DNA from: Euryarchaeota archaeon UBA495
GTDB lineage: Archaea > Thermoplasmatota > Poseidoniia > Poseidoniales > Poseidoniaceae
DNA: 27,642 bases
Assembly (NCBI GenBank): GCA_002496845.1
Contig: DALQ01000099.1
Coordinates: forward strand, 1 to 27,642
Direction: 5' to 3'
Shown here piece after piece: positions 6,242-14,548 of this stretch. Each line of letters begins with the position of its first letter. Position 1 is the stretch's first letter. The notes beneath the pieces were generated by a model, which made no database searches, had not been told where the DNA came from, and saw nothing but the letters and a program-made list of their open reading frames with translations. The position numbers and the translations under genes are program-made.

Positions 6242-7366
6242 TCAACCTTGCTGCCCGGTCATCTCAACGAACAGCGACCATGAATCGAGTTCGGCCGCCA
6301 TTGCTCGCTCGTTGAGGTCCTCCCAACGTGGGTCGTCCATCATGTCGCCGGGTTCCACACCTGCGTCGAGCAACTCCTGAATGACGGCCCGGAATTCTGA
6401 TTCAATGGGCGACCGTTCTGGCTCCGGAGCCACGGGAGGCGCAGGGGGCGCGGCCTCCACAGGCTCGATGGCGGGAACTTCTGCTGCAGATTCTGCGGGT
6501 GGACTTGGTGGCAAAGGAGGCATGGGCGCCCCTGGAAGGGCCACCGTCTCGACCTCAACAGCCACCATTTCTTCCATGGCTTCGTCCACACGACGGCTGA
6601 CGTTCTCGAGCAAGGTTTCGGGGCGATCGGGTTGTGCCACGTCTGGGAGCGGCACAGGCGCCTCTTCAGCGACGGCCCCTTCTGCCTCGCCTGTGGGTGC
6701 AGGGGCCGGGTCCTCTGAGGGGACGTCAGGGGCCTCTGTTTCGTGTTGAGAAGGCGGCGTTTCGACGGTCTCAACGACCGGTTGTGGCGTCGGGCGTTCG
6801 AGACGCCCCACACCAAGCACTTCCGCTTGCTGCCGCGCGTGTTCTGCTGCCTTTCGCTTTGGCAGACTCACGTAGCATTTTCCAGCCAAAGAAGCCACAG
6901 AAAATGGCAGGTGGTAACGGTCAATGGAAGGGAGATCCGGGTGACGGAAGAGCAACAATCGCTCTGTTTCGAAACGACGTTGGTTTGGCAAGCCCATGGA
7001 AAACGGGACGGGTTGAACTTCGACCGTGCTACGCAGCCAACCCTCTCGCGTGACCAGATGTTGCAACCATGCGCCAAGATCCGATGAAGCGAGGTCGACG
7101 AAGAGGAAGGAAGCCGATCGTGAGTCGAGGCCTTGCTCTTGGAGCAATGGAGCTTCTGCACGTGGACGATGAAACATCGACATCACAGGTTGTCCATGCT
7201 CGACCATGTCGCCGTGCATCTCGTACAACTTGCGCTCCTTGCGAGGCATCATCATCAGAACGCGGGTGCGGGTGGCCGCAGGATCCCAGATGGCACCCCA
7301 ACGCGAGGTGGCCTCGGCGAGGAGTTGTCCAATGGTCGCGTCTGGAATCATTGCCGTGACGCCCAT
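6242..7366 (-). CDS. Unknown protein with Pro/Glu/Ala-rich linker
   Basis: A 374-residue protein I cannot assign. Residues 1-185 look folded, with regular hydrophobic spacing and motifs such as RVLMMMPRKERKLYEMHGDM and SASFLFVDLASSDLGAWLQHLV. Residues about 190-320 are low complexity, rich in Pro, Glu, Ala and Val, and probably disordered. Residues 325-374 form a helical C-terminal segment (EFRAVIQELLDAGVEPGDMMDDPRWEDLNER). No signal peptide or membrane segment is visible, so it is likely cytosolic. The first ATG at 7366 is used; an ATG five codons later (MIPDATIG) is as plausible. It sits 51 bp after aspartate-semialdehyde dehydrogenase and 24 bp before the zinc-ribbon gene on the same strand, suggesting one transcript. 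A scaffold or regulatory role would fit the layout, but nothing shows it. Confidence 0.7.
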   Translation of the reverse strand: MGVTAMIPDATIGQLLAEATSRWGAIWDPAATRTRVLMMMPRKERKLYEMHGDMVEHGQPVMSMFHRPRAEAPLLQEQGLDSRSASFLFVDLASSDLGAWLQHLVTREGWLRSTVEVQPVPFSMGLPNQRRFETERLLLFRHPDLPSIDRYHLPFSVASLAGKCYVSLPKRKAAEHARQQAEVLGVGRLERPTPQPVVETVETPPSQHETEAPDVPSEDPAPAPTGEAEGAVAEEAPVPLPDVAQPDRPETLLENVSRRVDEAMEEMVAVEVETVALPGAPMPPLPPSPPAESAAEVPAIEPVEAAPPAPPVAPEPERSPIESEFRAVIQELLDAGVEPGDMMDDPRWEDLNERAMAAELDSWSLFVEMTGQQG

Positions 7367-7417
7367 GCCCTCACCTTGTCATCGAACATGCCTTGGGGTT
7401 TGAATGGATTCCGACGT

Positions 7418-8488
7418 CTAGGACCACTGAGTCGAAGCCAATTCCGCCAGCAACACCACGCCACCTGCAGCCCCACGAACGGTGTTGTGCGACAAAGAAC
7501 GCAAGCGCACGCGAGAGGATCCCTCCATCTCGACGTCTCCGACGACCACGGCCATGCCGGCTTGGAGGTTGGTCGCGGGATTCACCTCTGCAGGAAATCC
7601 AAGGCCGTCGGCCCACAAGTGGGCCTCCCGACGTACAGAACCCTCAACACGCATCAGCGGTTTCAGAGGAGCCGAGGGCAGTCCTGCGGCATCAGGATGT
7701 GGCGCAAAGGCGTCAAGCGCAGCGTTGACGTCCTGCAACGCCACGGGTTGAGCCAACTCAAACACGACGTCAACGATGTGGCCGTCTGCCACGTCCACGC
7801 GCTGGCACCTCATGCGGCCGTCGATGGTGGCAGGCTCGATCTGCCCTTGGGCAAGACGGCCGGTGATCCACGCCAACTCTGCCATGGTTTTCTCAGCCTC
7901 CCCCGGGATGTCAGGCGTCAACGGAACCTCGCCTCGCAACAAAGCATACCCGGCGCCAGAGCGGGCCTGTTCGCTGGTGGCGTGGTAGTTCACCACCCCA
8001 AAGGCACGATGGAGGGCAAGGTAGGGCATCAACAACGGAATCAAGGTGCAGTTCGTTGCGCATGCATGGAGCAATTCACCCTCAGGACGGACACGAAGGT
8101 GCTGGGGGTTCAGGTCCGCCACGACAAGAGGGACGTCAGCGTTCCTCCGATGCGCGCTGGCGTTAGAACAGACGCGGAATCCGCCGTCGACCAGGCGCGT
8201 TTCCAAGGACAGCGCCACGTCCGAGGGCACAGCGGAAAAGGCCCATGTCACGCCCAAATCGTGCAGTTTTCCGACCAAACCCGGATCTTGAACGTCGAAC
8301 ACGGGAGGGAGATCGAGGGCGGGCGCGTGCCCTTCGAGACCCCAGGTGAGGTCCGCAGGGTTCGTCCCAGCCGTCCGCGCCGAACCCGCCAGTGCCCGGA
8401 CCTCAAACATGGGATGGTTGGCGAGCCGCTGCTGAAGACGTTGGCCGACAAGGCCCGAAGCGCCCAACACCACCGCCCCGCGCACCAT
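7418..8488 (-). CDS. asd: Aspartate-semialdehyde dehydrogenase
   Basis: A 356-residue NADP-dependent dehydrogenase that converts aspartyl phosphate to aspartate semialdehyde, the branch point to threonine, methionine and lysine. VVLGASGLVGQRL (residues 6-18) is the dinucleotide-binding motif, SNASAHR at 108-114 matches the family, and the catalytic cysteine is Cys147 in ATNCTLIP. RSGAGY and GEAEKT follow in order, and the catalytic His lies in VADGHIV; these features point to the archaeal/fungal-like branch. The start at 8488 places the glycine-rich motif close to the N-terminus, as usual; the same frame stays open to 8818 but that extension overlaps the glycosyltransferase gene. A TATA-like element 30 bp upstream supports this start and an own promoter. 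The downstream gene is the unknown Pro/Glu-rich protein. Confidence 0.93.
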   Translation of the reverse strand: MVRGAVVLGASGLVGQRLQQRLANHPMFEVRALAGSARTAGTNPADLTWGLEGHAPALDLPPVFDVQDPGLVGKLHDLGVTWAFSAVPSDVALSLETRLVDGGFRVCSNASAHRRNADVPLVVADLNPQHLRVRPEGELLHACATNCTLIPLLMPYLALHRAFGVVNYHATSEQARSGAGYALLRGEVPLTPDIPGEAEKTMAELAWITGRLAQGQIEPATIDGRMRCQRVDVADGHIVDVVFELAQPVALQDVNAALDAFAPHPDAAGLPSAPLKPLMRVEGSVRREAHLWADGLGFPAEVNPATNLQAGMAVVVGDVEMEGSSRVRLRSLSHNTVRGAAGGVVLLAELASTQWS

Positions 8489-8518
8489 GAGATACGACCT
8501 CTGTCTCGATGGGCGACG

Positions 8519-8524
8519 ATATAG
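8519..8524 (-). promoter_or_regulatory. TATA-like box for asd
   Basis: On the minus strand CTATAT lies about 30 bp before the asd ATG at 8488, next to the stop codon of the glycosyltransferase gene. An archaeal TATA box at this distance would start transcription roughly 5-8 bases before the ATG, giving a leaderless or nearly leaderless mRNA. No Shine-Dalgarno sequence precedes the ATG, which agrees. Identified by eye only. Confidence 0.4.
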
Positions 8525-8528
8525 TGCA

Positions 8529-9218
8529 TCAAAGGTGCGTTTTCCTTGCACCCATGACTTTGCGAACGAGCAATTTCCGAAGGATACGGACGCCGTCCAG
8601 CACCGACGTGAGTTTGGCTTCTCCTTTCCGAGAGCGGTACGGAATGCGGACCCAGCGTGGGGCGTGCCCCAAAGCGGCCAAGCTGGCAAACAATTCTGCT
8701 TCCAATTCGAACCCCATGCTGTTGAGGCGCAGGCGTTCGACTGCATCCCGACGGATGACCCAACAACCAGAACACACGTCCGCTGCATCTGCACGGTGCA
8801 CGACCGTGGCGACTGCACTCAAGAAGCGGTTTCCGAGGTAATTGAGGCGGCTCATGGCGTCATGTTCCAGCGGACCACGAAGGCGGTCGCCCACCAAGAC
8901 AGCGTGCTGATCGAGTTCTGCCATCATGCCGAGCAACGCGTCCACAGGATAGGTTCCGTCGGCGTCGATCATGGCAAGAGCATCCCAAGAGCCGGCCAGA
9001 AAGACATCGATGGCCGTTCGGATGGCGGCTCCTTTGCCTCGTCCTCGTTGCTGGACGACATGCACGCCGGCCGCCTCGGCCATCGACACCGTGGCGTCTT
9101 GGCTGTGGCCGTCGACCACCAGCGCGTCAAAGCGTTCGTGATGCGCCAAAGCGTCTTCGAGAACCTCGCGTACTCCCGCTTCCTCGTCGAGGGTCGGCAG
9201 CACGAGCAAGGCCCGCAT
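8529..9218 (-). CDS. Family 2 glycosyltransferase (dolichyl-phosphate sugar transferase type)
   Basis: A 229-residue GT-A fold enzyme. LLVLPTLDEEAGV opens the nucleotide-sugar site, VVDGHSQDAT (34-43) is the family's D-G-x-S-x-D-x-T element, RGRGKGAAIRTAI (58-70) matches the conserved K-G-x-A helix, and DADGTYP at 85-91 holds the metal-binding DxD-type Asp residues. The C-terminal half (CSGCWVIRRDAVERL, GFELEAELF) also follows the family. There is no membrane segment, so the enzyme should be cytosolic or peripheral and transfer a hexose from a nucleotide donor to a polyprenyl phosphate or similar lipid. It sits 25 bp after the GT-C-like membrane protein on the same strand, which could use the lipid-linked sugar on the outer face. 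The precise sugar cannot be read from sequence. Confidence 0.85.
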   Translation of the reverse strand: MRALLVLPTLDEEAGVREVLEDALAHHERFDALVVDGHSQDATVSMAEAAGVHVVQQRGRGKGAAIRTAIDVFLAGSWDALAMIDADGTYPVDALLGMMAELDQHAVLVGDRLRGPLEHDAMSRLNYLGNRFLSAVATVVHRADAADVCSGCWVIRRDAVERLRLNSMGFELEAELFASLAALGHAPRWVRIPYRSRKGEAKLTSVLDGVRILRKLLVRKVMGARKTHL

Positions 9219-9243
9219 GAGCCTCCCTTAGCGGCCCTGATGT

Positions 9244-11460
9244 TCATGCTTTGGACGACGCAAGATGGAAGGTGATGGCGTGCACCCTCAGTCCTGCAGC
9301 ATCGAGAAGCCGGTCGCTGCGCCCTGAAGCCCCTGCGGGATTCACCCAACGTGTCGAGGAGTCGTCCAAGGAGAAGTGCGCCTCGCTGGCTGGCTCCGTT
9401 TCTCCGCAAAGACGGTCATGACCAGCGGGTCCGGCAAGGTCCGCCGACCATGCGCCGATCTGAACCTGGGCCGAATCCAGCGCACCAAGCCGTTCGACGT
9501 GAATGCAAACCTCAACGGGCTCGACAGGAAGGCCCTGCGGCATCATGAACGCCACGTTGACCGATGCTGGAGCGTCAATGACTGCCCGCTTTGACCCGAG
9601 GTCGTGAGGGTCGTTCCAACGCTGGGCGGACCATGGGTCCGGTCGCATGACGCACGCAGCGCTTGCGCATGATGCATCAGCAACCTTGGCTGAGCCAAGG
9701 AAGTCGTCGACCGGCTCTGAACGCAGCGCCCAAGCCCTGCTTCCTGAGACCTCATGCACGGTTTCCCACCACGACGAGCGCTCCAACACCCAGCCCAGCG
9801 CTCCGTACGGACTTGAGATGGCCCAACCAATGCCCAAGTCTTCGAGGGTGTCGACGTCATCCGTCAACACCGCTTGAGTCGCCTTGAGATGGACCTCATG
9901 CTGCCCGTCGTGGACACCGAGGTCCACCCCTACGGTGAGGTTGAGGCCTGCAAGCACCATCGCCTCGCCCCAAGGGGCCTGTTCTGCGTAAACGAGCGCG
10001 TTCCCTGCGACATCACGAAGGTGTTCAGCCACGTCGAAATCGCCTGGTGCGACGGCCAAGGTTTCCTCATGCTCCCAAAGACGAACCATGGCACCCGTGG
10101 CCAGCACGCTCCCAAGGCAAACAAGCACGACCAAGCCGACGGCGACCGAACGCGGAGCGCAAGGATCTCCTTCGACCACGAACAACTTCGGCGATGACCC
10201 GTCGGTGCGGAGGGCCGTCGAATCAGACCACCACAACGCCGTCAATGCTGCCGCAGGCAGGTGGAAGGCGTACATGCCCATCGCATAGAGACCGGCGCCG
10301 AGGTTGGTGATCACGGGGCCTCGAGCCCCTTCTGGGAGAAGATGGACCAGGCTCAGCATCCACGTCAACACCAACCAGACCACGAGCACCCTCGATTCGA
10401 AGTGTCCTCGCAACCGCCATCCAGCGAAACCGGCCAAGAGCAGCAAGGGGCTGCCGTAGGCCAGCATCGGCCATCCGCCCTGCCAACCGTCCTCGGCAAA
10501 GGGCGCCTCAAGACGAACGTCTTGGCTTAACGAAGCCACGCCGAGCAACAGGAGCGTGAGTCCAAACAGGACCAGCACGTCCAGCCGGACACGAGCGAAG
10601 GACCCCTTGGACAGGCCTGCACAGGCCACGTCGGCCACCAAGAGAAGCACAAGAATCAGCGCACCCGCAGGATGAATCATCGAGGCGACCACCGCTCCGG
10701 CAAGCAACGTCAGTCGTTTTTGCCAGCGTGGACCCTCGTCGTCCAACACCATGCCAATGCTGGCTGGAACGAGGGCGAGGGAAGCCACGGTAGGCCAACC
10801 GCTGTCGAGAATTTTCGAGAACACACCGATGGCGAGGACCATCGCCAGCACCGCTTCGGCTCCGGCTCCGTGGCGGTCCATGGCCGACATCATTCCAAGC
10901 ATCAGCGCAGCCAGTGTGAACTGCCCAACGGCAAGGCCCACGGCAGGAAGCGCCAGTCCAGTCAACTGTGACACGAAGGCCAACATCGCGGGCAAGCCGG
11001 GAGGGTAAAGCCAACCGTGACCAAGGGCGGAAGAGAAGGAACCGCGTTCCACAAGATGGTGCGCAAGGGCCGTAAATCCAACCCAATCAACCCCTTGCGG
11101 GACGTCGGCGTTGAACACCGGGAGCAACGCCAAAGCGACAATGATGCCAACAATCCACGTCCTGCGTGGTGAGCGTTGCGCACGAAACCAATCGGAACGG
11201 TCAGACGACGCGGTGTGATTCGAAGCGCGGCGGATCAACACCGCGCCCATTCCTTGAAGCAGCAAGGTGACCAAGCACGCCGTACTGAAGGACCATATTC
11301 CGATGAGAACCAAGGCCCCGAAGGCCCCGCCGTGGGCTGCCAAGCCGAGCGCGGGTGCGGCACACCACGTCCGAAGGCGGCCCCCTGTGGCGTCCAGCCA
11401 CAGGGCAAGGCCGAGTCCCGGAAGCACGGTCAGCAGGCTTAGGGCGAGCAACGCCTGCAT
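9244..11460 (-). CDS. Polytopic membrane protein, probable GT-C type glycosyltransferase
   Basis: A 738-residue protein with about 11-13 hydrophobic segments in residues 1-460 and a largely hydrophilic domain from about 470 to 738 that is probably extracytoplasmic. An acidic loop after an early helix (NADVPQGVDW, about residue 117) and a YPPG motif (GWLYPPGLPAML, about 150) are typical of GT-C enzymes, which take sugars from polyprenyl phosphates. The C-terminal domain has the pattern of such proteins: GNALVYAEQAPWGEAMVLAG, then DDVDTLEDLGIGWAISS. The neighbouring GT2 gene could make its lipid-linked donor. The start at 11460 gives a good first helix and lies 31 bp from the divergent M23 gene, so any shared promoter must be very compact. 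Membrane protein certain; GT-C assignment moderate. Confidence 0.75.
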   Translation of the reverse strand: MQALLALSLLTVLPGLGLALWLDATGGRLRTWCAAPALGLAAHGGAFGALVLIGIWSFSTACLVTLLLQGMGAVLIRRASNHTASSDRSDWFRAQRSPRRTWIVGIIVALALLPVFNADVPQGVDWVGFTALAHHLVERGSFSSALGHGWLYPPGLPAMLAFVSQLTGLALPAVGLAVGQFTLAALMLGMMSAMDRHGAGAEAVLAMVLAIGVFSKILDSGWPTVASLALVPASIGMVLDDEGPRWQKRLTLLAGAVVASMIHPAGALILVLLLVADVACAGLSKGSFARVRLDVLVLFGLTLLLLGVASLSQDVRLEAPFAEDGWQGGWPMLAYGSPLLLLAGFAGWRLRGHFESRVLVVWLVLTWMLSLVHLLPEGARGPVITNLGAGLYAMGMYAFHLPAAALTALWWSDSTALRTDGSSPKLFVVEGDPCAPRSVAVGLVVLVCLGSVLATGAMVRLWEHEETLAVAPGDFDVAEHLRDVAGNALVYAEQAPWGEAMVLAGLNLTVGVDLGVHDGQHEVHLKATQAVLTDDVDTLEDLGIGWAISSPYGALGWVLERSSWWETVHEVSGSRAWALRSEPVDDFLGSAKVADASCASAACVMRPDPWSAQRWNDPHDLGSKRAVIDAPASVNVAFMMPQGLPVEPVEVCIHVERLGALDSAQVQIGAWSADLAGPAGHDRLCGETEPASEAHFSLDDSSTRWVNPAGASGRSDRLLDAAGLRVHAITFHLASSKA

Positions 11461-11491
11461 GACCCCTGCTCAGGCCGCAGGTGGTTGAGCC

Positions 11492-12148
11492 TTGCCGACG
11501 AAGACCTATGACGCTGGCCGCCTTGGCCCGAACATGGACGATTGGCCGTTCCATCCTGTCATGGACATGCCAGGCGGCTATTGGGTGCTTGATTTGACGC
11601 GCCAACCCGTTGAAGGTTGGCAGGCGCCCTTTCCGTTCACGGTAGGGCGGTACGACGAGGCACGGCCATGGATGTACGACACGCCCCTGTTCGGCGGAGC
11701 GCGGCACGTTCACATTGGCTTGGACCTTGGTGGTCCTGAAGGAACGCCGGTGCATGCCTTTGCAGAAGGTTCGATCCATGCGGTGGGGTACGAAGAGGAC
11801 GACGGAGGGTACGGTTCGACGATCGTCACCGTGCACGACATCAATCTTCCATCGCACCTGAACCACCCTTGGGCGGGCACGCCACGACGCATCTGGGCCC
11901 TGCACGGCCACCTTGCTCGATCCGACCTGGAGCGGTGGAAGGTCGGCGACGCGGTTGAACAGGGCGATGTGGTGGGCCACCTTGGAGGGCCGCATGAAAA
12001 CGGAGGATGGGCTCCTCACGTCCATCTGCAATTGGCCATGGAAGCAACGGATGGCATCGAGATGCCTGGAGTGGTCACGCCGGAGGACCGGGAGGAGGCT
12101 TTGCGCACCTATCCTGACCCACGTTTGGTCGCAGGTGACCTCTACTGA
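11492..12148 (+). CDS. M23-like zinc metallopeptidase domain protein
   Basis: A 218-residue protein with all the marks of a LytM/M23 domain. RHVHIGLDLG gives the H-x3-D pair (His74, Asp78), ALHGHL the middle His pair (138/140), and HVHLQL the HxH (176/178). Between them are the usual turns: GTPVHAFAEGSIHAV, then VGDAVEQGDVVGHLG. In bacteria M23 enzymes cut peptidoglycan cross-bridges. The inferred host has no murein, and this protein has no signal peptide, so a different substrate is likely; similar M23 modules occur fused to aminotransferase-like proteins. The start is a TTG at 11492, with an in-frame stop two codons before it; an ATG at 11534 is the alternative and loses no motif. It stands alone on the plus strand between two minus-strand operons. 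Confidence 0.8.
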   Translation: MPTKTYDAGRLGPNMDDWPFHPVMDMPGGYWVLDLTRQPVEGWQAPFPFTVGRYDEARPWMYDTPLFGGARHVHIGLDLGGPEGTPVHAFAEGSIHAVGYEEDDGGYGSTIVTVHDINLPSHLNHPWAGTPRRIWALHGHLARSDLERWKVGDAVEQGDVVGHLGGPHENGGWAPHVHLQLAMEATDGIEMPGVVTPEDREEALRTYPDPRLVAGDLY

Positions 12149-12152
12149 GCGA

Positions 12153-13265
12153 TCAGGCATGATCGGCCAAGGAGGCCTTCAAGGAGGCGATTGGACCGAT
12201 GCTGGTGGGGTCTTTACCGGCGAGAACGGCCAAGGTCACTGAGAGCCAATCCATCACGATGCAATGGTAGAGCATGGCCTCAAGCAAGGTGGCTCCCTCG
12301 CCGAACAACTGCCACGCCGCTTCTGTCTCAAGGTGTTGCACCATCCATGCGTTTCGTGCTTTCACATGAGGTTGCAATCCACCCCACGACAGCAAAAGCA
12401 CCGCTTGATCCGGGACGGTGGGGTCCGCGACTCCACCCGTACCGCCCCATGCCACCAGTTCGTTGTGGTTCATCTCAGGAACCACGCCAACGCGGGCGAA
12501 ACGAGCGGCATTTTCGTTGACCTGATTCTTGAATCGTGTCAGAACGGGAGACAATTCCGTCGGGCCAAGGAGGGCCACGGAACGGTCGAGCAAAGCTTCC
12601 GCCAAGGCTTCGACGCCACCTTCGGTCCCTGCAAGGGGGTCGAGGCGTGCAGAAGCAGCCCGAAGACGTTCGATCATCCCCGCGTCGTCCTCCCCTTCCG
12701 GGAGAAGACCAAGGCAGCGCAACAAGGCCACTTGGCGGCCAAAGATGTGGCCAAATCCAGACCGTGGCGGTTGGCCTCCGGGGGCGCCAAGGAGATGGAC
12801 GTCGTGATGTGTTTCCGCCAAACCTGCGAGTTCCCCACCCGTGGCAAGCACCACCACCGTCAGGCCCTTTGCAATCGCCATCCGGGTCGCGCTGAGGGTC
12901 TCCGCCGTGTTGCCTGAGTAGGACGTCGCAAGGACCAACCAATCGGTGCTGACCCATTGAGGGAGGAAGGCATCCGTGTGAGACAGCACCGGCATGCTGC
13001 CGTTGTGGTCCGCAAGGGCCGAAAGGAAAGAACCGCCGGCCGCCGAGCCGCCCATGCCAAGGCACAGAAGGCCGGAAAACGGACGCTCGCGAAGGTCAGC
13101 CAACCAAGGGCATGTTCGCTCGTTCACCGCTCCAAAGGCGCTTTCGAGGTCATCGACAAATCTGCGCACGTACCCAAACATGTCCTCGCTGTCCAGCGCA
13201 TTGACGCGAGCGGGAAGCGGGAGCGGGCCCTCGACCATGCACCGTGTGGAGGCACGGGTCCTCAT
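12153..13265 (-). CDS. Bifunctional phosphoglucose/phosphomannose isomerase
   Basis: A 370-residue SIS-fold isomerase that interconverts fructose-6-phosphate with glucose-6-phosphate and mannose-6-phosphate. Sugar-phosphate motifs are CLGMGGSAAGG (68-78) and TSYSGNTAET (114-123). Arg168 in GGQPPRSGFG, Glu251 in NENAARF and His267 in PEMNHNELVAW match the active-site residues of the archaeal PGI/PMI family. The start is the ATG at 13265, which overlaps the TGA of the NMD3 gene as ATGA and so is probably translated by coupling; the longer frame to 13319 would cut into NMD3. It ends 4 bp from the convergent M23 gene stop. It would feed glycolysis/gluconeogenesis and the mannose pool for glycan synthesis. 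Confidence 0.92.
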   Translation of the reverse strand: MRTRASTRCMVEGPLPLPARVNALDSEDMFGYVRRFVDDLESAFGAVNERTCPWLADLRERPFSGLLCLGMGGSAAGGSFLSALADHNGSMPVLSHTDAFLPQWVSTDWLVLATSYSGNTAETLSATRMAIAKGLTVVVLATGGELAGLAETHHDVHLLGAPGGQPPRSGFGHIFGRQVALLRCLGLLPEGEDDAGMIERLRAASARLDPLAGTEGGVEALAEALLDRSVALLGPTELSPVLTRFKNQVNENAARFARVGVVPEMNHNELVAWGGTGGVADPTVPDQAVLLLSWGGLQPHVKARNAWMVQHLETEAAWQLFGEGATLLEAMLYHCIVMDWLSVTLAVLAGKDPTSIGPIASLKASLADHA

Positions 13266-14341
13266 GGACCCTTCGTCAGCAAATCCCGATCTTGACCGAC
13301 ACGGGGCAAGGCGAGCCATTCGCCCTCCACGCGAGCCAGCACCAAGCGGGAGCCACTCTCATGATCCCATGGAAGGGCCACAGCCTCTACCTTCCACGTC
13401 AAAGGATCGAGGATCTCCGCGGCACTGGAGTCTTCGGACAACACGTCAGCCACGACCAAGTCCCGATGGCGGCACATCACCACGGCATGTTCCAAGTCGC
13501 GCCACGACGCACCCGTGCGTTCGTGACGTTCGACGCGCTCCAAAATCACCCCATCTTTCGTCCACGACGTTGGCCGCCACATGGCGTCACGCCAACGCAC
13601 CACATCTCCGAGCGCATAACCTGGCATACGGTACAAGAGCGTCAGGCGCGTCACGTCAACGCCGTCTTTCCGACCCACGGTCGAATTCGTTTCGATGGTC
13701 TGACCGCCGTGGTGTTGGACGAGATGACGGCCCCACGCACGGGCGAGGCCCTTGGACCCCAGAACAACGTCATAGCCGCCTTGGACGGGTCCCTCTTTGG
13801 TGATGAAGAACATCGGATCTTCAGGCATGTCGCCAACCACGGTGTCAAGCGTGCCTCGAAGCGTGGTCAATTCCGCTTCCTCGAGCCGCCGACCGCTTGA
13901 GCGAAGTTGGACGGTCGCCTCGAAGTAATTCCCAGCCCGTCGCGTGCACGTCAAGCAAACGCCGTTGCTCATCCGTGCCCGGACCGTGTGCTCCTCGGTG
14001 TACAGCAGGTCATCGATGACGCCCTCGGCCTGAACGTGAAGCAGCGTGTGGCGGTCGGTGATCGGTTGAGCCATCATGCCGACGGAGATGTCTTCCGCAT
14101 CCTCGTGGAAGGTGACGTGGCGTTGAACAAGGTCGTCCATCAGCGCCTCGTTTTCGATGAAGGTCCATCGCCCCTCAACCTCGGTGGCGCCGCAGCGGGC
14201 ACATCGGGTCCACGGAATGTTGTCGGGTGCCCGCATCAAGGTCGTCCGTTCCCTTGAACAAGACTCGCACATCCCGTCGGTGAACAGGGGCGGTGCCGCA
14301 CCACACACGAGGCAAAAGGCCCCGCCGAGATCGGCCGCCAT
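13262..14341 (-). CDS. NMD3-like ribosome-associated protein
   Basis: A 359-residue homologue of NMD3, the eukaryotic adaptor that binds the large ribosomal subunit for nuclear export; archaea keep a shorter form of unproven role in 50S biogenesis or silencing. Four CxxC pairs make the N-terminal zinc sites: Cys10/13, 25/28, 47/50 and 129/132. Conserved blocks follow: NGVCLTCTRRAGNYFEATVQLR split over 127-148, GSKGLARAWGRHL, and the eIF5A-like stretch RLTLLYRMPGYALGDVV. The nuclear-export tail of eukaryotic NMD3 is absent, as expected. It lies 30 bp after the CcmD-like gene and overlaps PGI/PMI by 4 bp, so it appears to be part of one long transcript with haem-export and sugar-phosphate genes. 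Confidence 0.9.
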   Translation of the reverse strand: MAADLGGAFCLVCGAAPPLFTDGMCESCSRERTTLMRAPDNIPWTRCARCGATEVEGRWTFIENEALMDDLVQRHVTFHEDAEDISVGMMAQPITDRHTLLHVQAEGVIDDLLYTEEHTVRARMSNGVCLTCTRRAGNYFEATVQLRSSGRRLEEAELTTLRGTLDTVVGDMPEDPMFFITKEGPVQGGYDVVLGSKGLARAWGRHLVQHHGGQTIETNSTVGRKDGVDVTRLTLLYRMPGYALGDVVRWRDAMWRPTSWTKDGVILERVERHERTGASWRDLEHAVVMCRHRDLVVADVLSEDSSAAEILDPLTWKVEAVALPWDHESGSRLVLARVEGEWLALPRVGQDRDLLTKGP

Positions 14342-14371
14342 GCGATGTCGGTCGGCGCGTCTCCCTTCAGG

Positions 14372-14548
14372 CTAGCGCTCGTCTTCGAGCACGGGGTCCA
14401 CATTGCCGTCGTTGAGCCCAAGCGCCGCTTCCGTGGAAGCGAGCCGCCGTTCGATGTCGCGTGCACGGGACATGACCGTCCACGTCCAGACGCCCAAGGC
14501 CGTCAGCATGCCAAGGTAGCCGAGCGCCAAGGCGATCATACCGTTCAT
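14372..14548 (-). CDS. ccmD: CcmD-like small haem-exporter protein (58 aa)
   Basis: A 58-residue frame starting at the ATG at 14548 and ending in TAG at 14372. It has one membrane helix (residues 4-25, MIALALGYLGMLTALGVWTW) followed by a basic and acidic cytosolic tail (SRARDIERRL, ending LEDER). This is the layout of CcmD, the small subunit that stabilises the CcmABC complex and releases holo-CcmE. The start overlaps the CcmC stop as ATGA, and its place directly after CcmC is the usual one for ccmD. CcmD sequences are poorly conserved, so the call rests on size, topology and position. No other frame in this 200 bp gap codes for anything. Confidence 0.75.
   Translation of the reverse strand: MNGMIALALGYLGMLTALGVWTWTVMSRARDIERRLASTEAALGLNDGNVDPVLEDER

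Noticed and set aside
7133..8524. 463-aa plus-strand open frame
   Set aside because: It is antisense to asd and the unknown Pro/Glu-rich gene, with Arg/His/Pro-rich noise typical of high-GC shadow frames.
11201..12160. 319-aa minus-strand open frame across the M23 gene
   Set aside because: It overlaps the M23 zinc motifs and the start of the GT-C-like gene; composition is non-coding.
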